Shown here: positions 5,969 to 7,971 of the stretch, one piece after another
How positions within the stretch are numbered: the stretch's first letter is position 1
Layout: every line of letters begins with the position of its first letter
Assembly (NCBI GenBank): GCA_043743145.1
Contig: JAYTXC010000004.1
Span: 1-7,971, forward strand
From: JANYGA01 sp043743145
GTDB taxonomy: Bacteria; Vulcanimicrobiota; Vulcanimicrobiia; Vulcanimicrobiales; Vulcanimicrobiaceae
Reading direction: 5' to 3'
Length of the DNA: 7,971 bases
Notes under the pieces: model-generated
Databases searched by the model: none
Seen by the model: the letters and a program-made list of their open reading frames with translations, nothing else
What the model was told of the DNA's origin: nothing
Made by a program: the position numbers and the translations under genes

Positions 5969-6391
5969 CTACATTTTGTGGCCGAGCATGTGCGTCGTTG
6001 CGGGACCGTCGCCGTCGATCTGAAGGATGGTCGCGTCGCGAGCCCTCGCATAATGCACGAGGCCCGCAGGCATGACGACGAAGCTCCCGGCGGGCATTGC
6101 CTTCATCTTTCCCGGGACGACGGTCGAGCCGAGGCCGACGAGTAAGATCCCGGACATGACCGTGAGGCGCTGGGCTTTCCCGTGCGAATGCGGCGAATAG
6201 GCGAAGCTCGCCGGCATCTTGAGGCGTATGGTGTACGGGTCCGATTTCGCTGGATCGGCGGCGAGGACTGCGACCGCCGTACCTGCGTTATCGCCCGTTC
6301 CGGGGGAAAAAGCGACTGCCGATGCGGGAACGACGATCGGTGCCGTCGCGGCTGATGCGACAGCGCTCGACGCGAGGAGATCGAAAGTAAT
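5969..6391 (-). CDS. Exported cupin-domain protein, non-canonical start
   Basis: The reading frame is open from 6403 to TAG 5971-5969, but it contains no ATG, GTG or TTG before an internal ATG at 6217. Starting there would cut the cupin domain in its first strand. Upstream of 6217 the frame keeps family-like sequence (IVVPASAVAF, ADPAKSDPYTIRLK) preceded by a signal-like segment (LLASSAVASAATA), so the true gene is longer. ATT 6391 is used here as the nominal start, giving 140 residues. One fewer G in the GGG at 6399-6401 would instead join an ATG at 6405 to this frame. Cupin motif 1 is PHSHGKAQ (67-74), with His68 and His70 but Gln74 in place of the usual Glu. Motif 2 is MPAGLVHY (107-114) with His113. 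This small single-domain type is usually periplasmic with a metal-site fold and unknown substrate. It leads a tight minus-strand run with the next two genes. Confidence 0.75.
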   Translation of the reverse strand: MTFDLLASSAVASAATAPIVVPASAVAFSPGTGDNAGTAVAVLAADPAKSDPYTIRLKMPASFAYSPHSHGKAQRLTVMSGILLVGLGSTVVPGKMKAMPAGSFVVMPAGLVHYARARDATILQIDGDGPATTHMLGHKM

Positions 6392-6402
6392 GACGTTCCC
6401 GC

Positions 6403-6432
6403 ATCAAATTAGTTATTAAAAATTACCGTCAA
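6403..6432 (-). promoter_or_regulatory. Putative promoter of the cupin run
   Basis: On the minus strand TTGACG (6432-6427) and TTTGAT (6408-6403) are separated by 18 bp of AT-rich DNA. That gives 5 of 6 and 4 of 6 matches to the sigma70 consensus. A start site about 7 nt downstream would fall close to 6396, leaving almost no leader before the cupin frame. No SD is visible ahead of 6391, in keeping with a very short or leaderless message. Confidence 0.4.
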
Positions 6433-6867
6433 CAATTTAATCATGCGGTAACGTACCATTTGCCACAAAGCCACCGTGGTCGCGTGGACAGGGAAGCTTG
6501 GCTCGTGGCGGGCCGCTTCTGCTTCGTTCATAGAAGAGAGCCGCTCAGGCGAAACATGTGCTCGTCGTGTATGCATTTAAAAAGAGACCGATAGGACGCG
6601 ACGCAAATAAACATGAGAGAGAACGTTTGGATCGCCGATGTATCGCCGCAAATGTGGACTACAACGCGGAGCGTATGATCTATTATCTTACGGTGGTGCG
6701 CGGACTCCCCATGGCAACCCAAGGAATTAACGTCCAAAAAACGTGGCGTACACGTATGGCAAAAAAATAAGTACCTGGTATTTTCGGGTTGAGTACTTCC
6801 CCGGATTTAGATGCGTGATCGATGGAGTAGGCTTCTTCTATTCCCGAGAACCACAAACGGAGCAACA
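6404..6867. other. Gene-poor, AT-richer interval of unknown nature
   Basis: The base composition is visibly lower in GC than the rest of the window, with A- and T-runs (6417-6422, 6735-6741, 6761-6767). A 70-codon plus-strand frame (GTG 6558 to TAA 6768-6770; encodes KKRPIG and ends RTRMAKK) is basic and uses AGA, AAA and ATA codons unlike the neighbours. Its upstream AGG is a weak SD. A 40-residue minus-strand frame (ATG 6531 to TAA 6409) ends with a hydrophobic tail (MIKLLTVIFNN) but has no SD and contains the putative cupin promoter. Neither resembles a family I know. AAGTAC (6769-6774) and GTACTT (6793-6798) form an inverted repeat around an 18-nt spacer. No tRNA, terminator with a clear T-tail, or transposon end was seen. 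Confidence 0.5.
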
Positions 6868-7155
6868 ATGATCATTCATAATCGGTATCATGGCCCGCGT
6901 TACTCGACCGATTCGACCGCCCTCAATGTCTCTCAGTTCTGCGAACCTCGTTCGTCGCACGTGCATCCGACGCTCGATCGCCCTCCCGGTCTCCCGACCT
7001 CATACGTGTTCGACGAGCTCTATCCATCGCTCGCTGTCACGACGATCGCTACGAAACCGTCGATCGTCGGCGGGGTGATTCGCCGACTCAAGGCGTTAGC
7101 GATAACGCTCCACGTTTGGCGCGGACCGGTCGCACACGAGCGAACGGGAGCGTAG
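6868..7155 (+). CDS. Hypothetical protein, 95 residues
   Basis: Not recognised. ATG 6868 is preceded by GGAG with a 5-nt spacer (6859-6862), one of the better Shine-Dalgarno sites in the window, and the codons (CTC, GTC, TCG, ACG, GAT) resemble those of the clear genes. The sequence starts MIIHNRYHGPRY, has a Pro/His-rich middle (SSHVHPTLDRPPGLPTS), a mildly hydrophobic stretch (SLAVTTIATKPSIVGGVI) and a basic C-terminus (RRLKALAITLHVWRG). There is no obvious signal peptide and one Cys (Cys24). It lies just downstream of the AT-rich interval and converges with the solute-binding protein gene, 9 bp apart. It could be a chance frame; the upstream SD and codon pattern are the only support. Confidence 0.4.
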   Translation: MIIHNRYHGPRYSTDSTALNVSQFCEPRSSHVHPTLDRPPGLPTSYVFDELYPSLAVTTIATKPSIVGGVIRRLKALAITLHVWRGPVAHERTGA

Positions 7156-7167
7156 CGAGAATCGCTA
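7153..7167. terminator. Small hairpin formed by the two converging stop codons
   Basis: TAGCGA (7153-7158), loop GAA and TCGCTA (7162-7167) form a perfect 6-bp stem. Each arm contains the TAG stop of one of the converging genes. There is no T-run on either strand, so factor-independent termination is doubtful; it may be coincidental or a weak bidirectional pause. Confidence 0.25.
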
Positions 7168-7971
7168 GCGTCGTGACCAACGCTCGAGAGAGTCGTACGG
7201 TAGCGTACCGTTTGGCGCAAACCCGGTGATGTCGCTCGGGATAACGTCGATCTCGCGATCCTGAAAGAGTGGCAAGAGCGGAATGTCGCTCGCGACGAGA
7301 TGCTGGACGCGTACGAGCGCGGCACGTCGACCTGCTCGGTCAACTGCGTGCGCCGAATCGCGCAGTGCCGCATCGACGGCGGGATTGCAATAGCGTGCTT
7401 GATTGTACCCGTGCGGCGCGCGTTCGCGACATGCGAAGAGCCACGAAACGTCGGGGTCGACGTTGCTGGAATAGCGGGCAAGCGCGAGATCGAATTTGCC
7501 GAGCACGAACGGCCCGCCGTCTTCGGCGTGCGACCAGAATTGGGTGTACGTATAGCCGTGGAGTTCGACGTGCACGCCCAAATTTGCAAGTTGTTGTTGC
7601 ACTTCAACGGCTTCGATGCGACTCGACGCGGAGCCGGTTGGGAAGATGAGTTCGAGCACGAGCGGTCGGCCCTTACGTTGGCGAATGTTCCCCGCCCCCA
7701 CGCGCCAACCCGCGCGATCGAGATCCGCGCCTGCCGCGCGTGGGTCGTACGTCGGCCATGGCGCGTGCGGATCGTCGGCGTAGCTAAAGAGACCACGCGA
7801 CGCGTCCCGTGCGGTCGCGAAACCACGTTCGACATCGGAGACGAGACGGACGCGATCGATTCCACGAGCGATCGCGCGGCGCACGCGCCGATCGGCGAAG
7901 ATCGCGTGCTCCGTATTGAACGAGACGATGGCGGCGCCGGTATAGGGCACGTTGGACACGCGATATCCGGG
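7165..7971 (-). CDS. Peptide/oligopeptide ABC transporter solute-binding protein (SBP_bac_5), C-terminal part
   Basis: Only the last 268 residues are present. The frame is open through the right edge, and the GTG at 7959 is internal because family sequence continues upstream of it (PGYRV). The diagnostic block FNTEHAIFADRRVRRAIARG is followed by IDR, matching the FN..., VR.A, ID signature found mid-protein in family 5 binding proteins (DppA/OppA type). Later blocks include DLALARYSSNVDPDVSWLF, GYNQARYCNPAVDAALRDSA, and QHLVASDIPLLPLFQDREID, which match the C-terminal lobe. The full protein would normally be about 500-550 residues with a signal or lipoprotein peptide, lying outside the window, as would any permease and ATPase genes. 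It would act in the periplasm or anchored to the membrane to capture peptides or related ligands. The C-terminus ends RWSRR directly before the TAG. Confidence 0.9.
   Translation of the reverse strand, partial: PGYRVSNVPYTGAAIVSFNTEHAIFADRRVRRAIARGIDRVRLVSDVERGFATARDASRGLFSYADDPHAPWPTYDPRAAGADLDRAGWRVGAGNIRQRKGRPLVLELIFPTGSASSRIEAVEVQQQLANLGVHVELHGYTYTQFWSHAEDGGPFVLGKFDLALARYSSNVDPDVSWLFACRERAPHGYNQARYCNPAVDAALRDSAHAVDRAGRRAALVRVQHLVASDIPLLPLFQDREIDVIPSDITGFAPNGTLPYDSLERWSRR

Noticed and set aside
6409..6531. Possible 40-residue minus-strand leader protein upstream of the cupin
   Set aside because: No SD, contains the putative -35 of the cupin promoter, and no similarity recognised; could be chance.
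6558..6770. Possible small basic protein starting at GTG 6558
   Set aside because: Weak SD, atypical codons, no recognised family; kept only as part of the description of the AT-rich interval.
7020..7865. Minus-strand 281-codon frame overlapping the transporter gene
   Set aside because: Ser/Arg/Thr-rich out-of-frame reading of the solute-binding protein gene, whose own frame carries clear SBP_bac_5 signatures.

Overview
The window looks like chromosomal sequence from a high-GC bacterium with an ordinary envelope-rich gene set. GTG and TTG starts are used, Shine-Dalgarno motifs are patchy, and codons such as TCG, CTC, GTC and GCG are frequent. The SpoIID/LytB-like gene directly ahead of queA, next to exported and lipoprotein genes, would fit a lineage such as Candidatus Eremiobacteraeota or a related environmental phylum. 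That placement is inference only; no RNA gene or marker gene in the window fixes it.

Layout. (1) 1-2423, minus strand: tetR, then a CsiD/GlaH-type glutarate dioxygenase gene 23 bp downstream (an operon), then a sedolisin-like (S53) lipoprotein gene that runs off the left edge. (2) 2464-2524: a divergent control region with a near-perfect 21-bp palindrome whose left half is also a TTGACA -35 box. (3) 2525-5154, plus strand: an Af470-like (DUF4188) monooxygenase, a SpoIID/LytB-domain exported protein, and queA. The first two are 28 bp apart, and the queA start overlaps the spoIID-like stop. (4) 5151-6391, minus strand: a tight three-gene run of an exported cupin, a short membrane protein made only of the prepilin-peptidase N-terminal Cys-rich domain, and an unknown exported beta-rich protein. 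Its last gene overlaps queA tail to tail. (5) 6404-6867: a base-composition outlier, AT-richer than its surroundings, with no convincing gene. (6) 6868-7155, plus strand: a 95-residue hypothetical protein with a good ribosome binding site. (7) 7165-7971, minus strand: the C-terminal part of an oligopeptide ABC transporter solute-binding protein that enters from the right edge.

How the parts may work together. The TetR protein most likely controls its own operon with the dioxygenase, and also the divergent monooxygenase, through the central palindrome. Both target enzymes are small-molecule oxygenases, so this resembles a small metabolite-responsive oxidative module. spoIID-like and queA look like housekeeping genes that may receive readthrough from the monooxygenase promoter. 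The cupin / Cys-rich membrane protein / exported protein run suggests a small envelope module of unknown purpose.

No CRISPR array, insertion sequence, rRNA, tRNA or recognised defence system was seen. The most interesting points are the orphan TetR-controlled GlaH with its operator, the stand-alone prepilin-peptidase-type zinc domain, and the cupin gene that lacks a canonical start codon.
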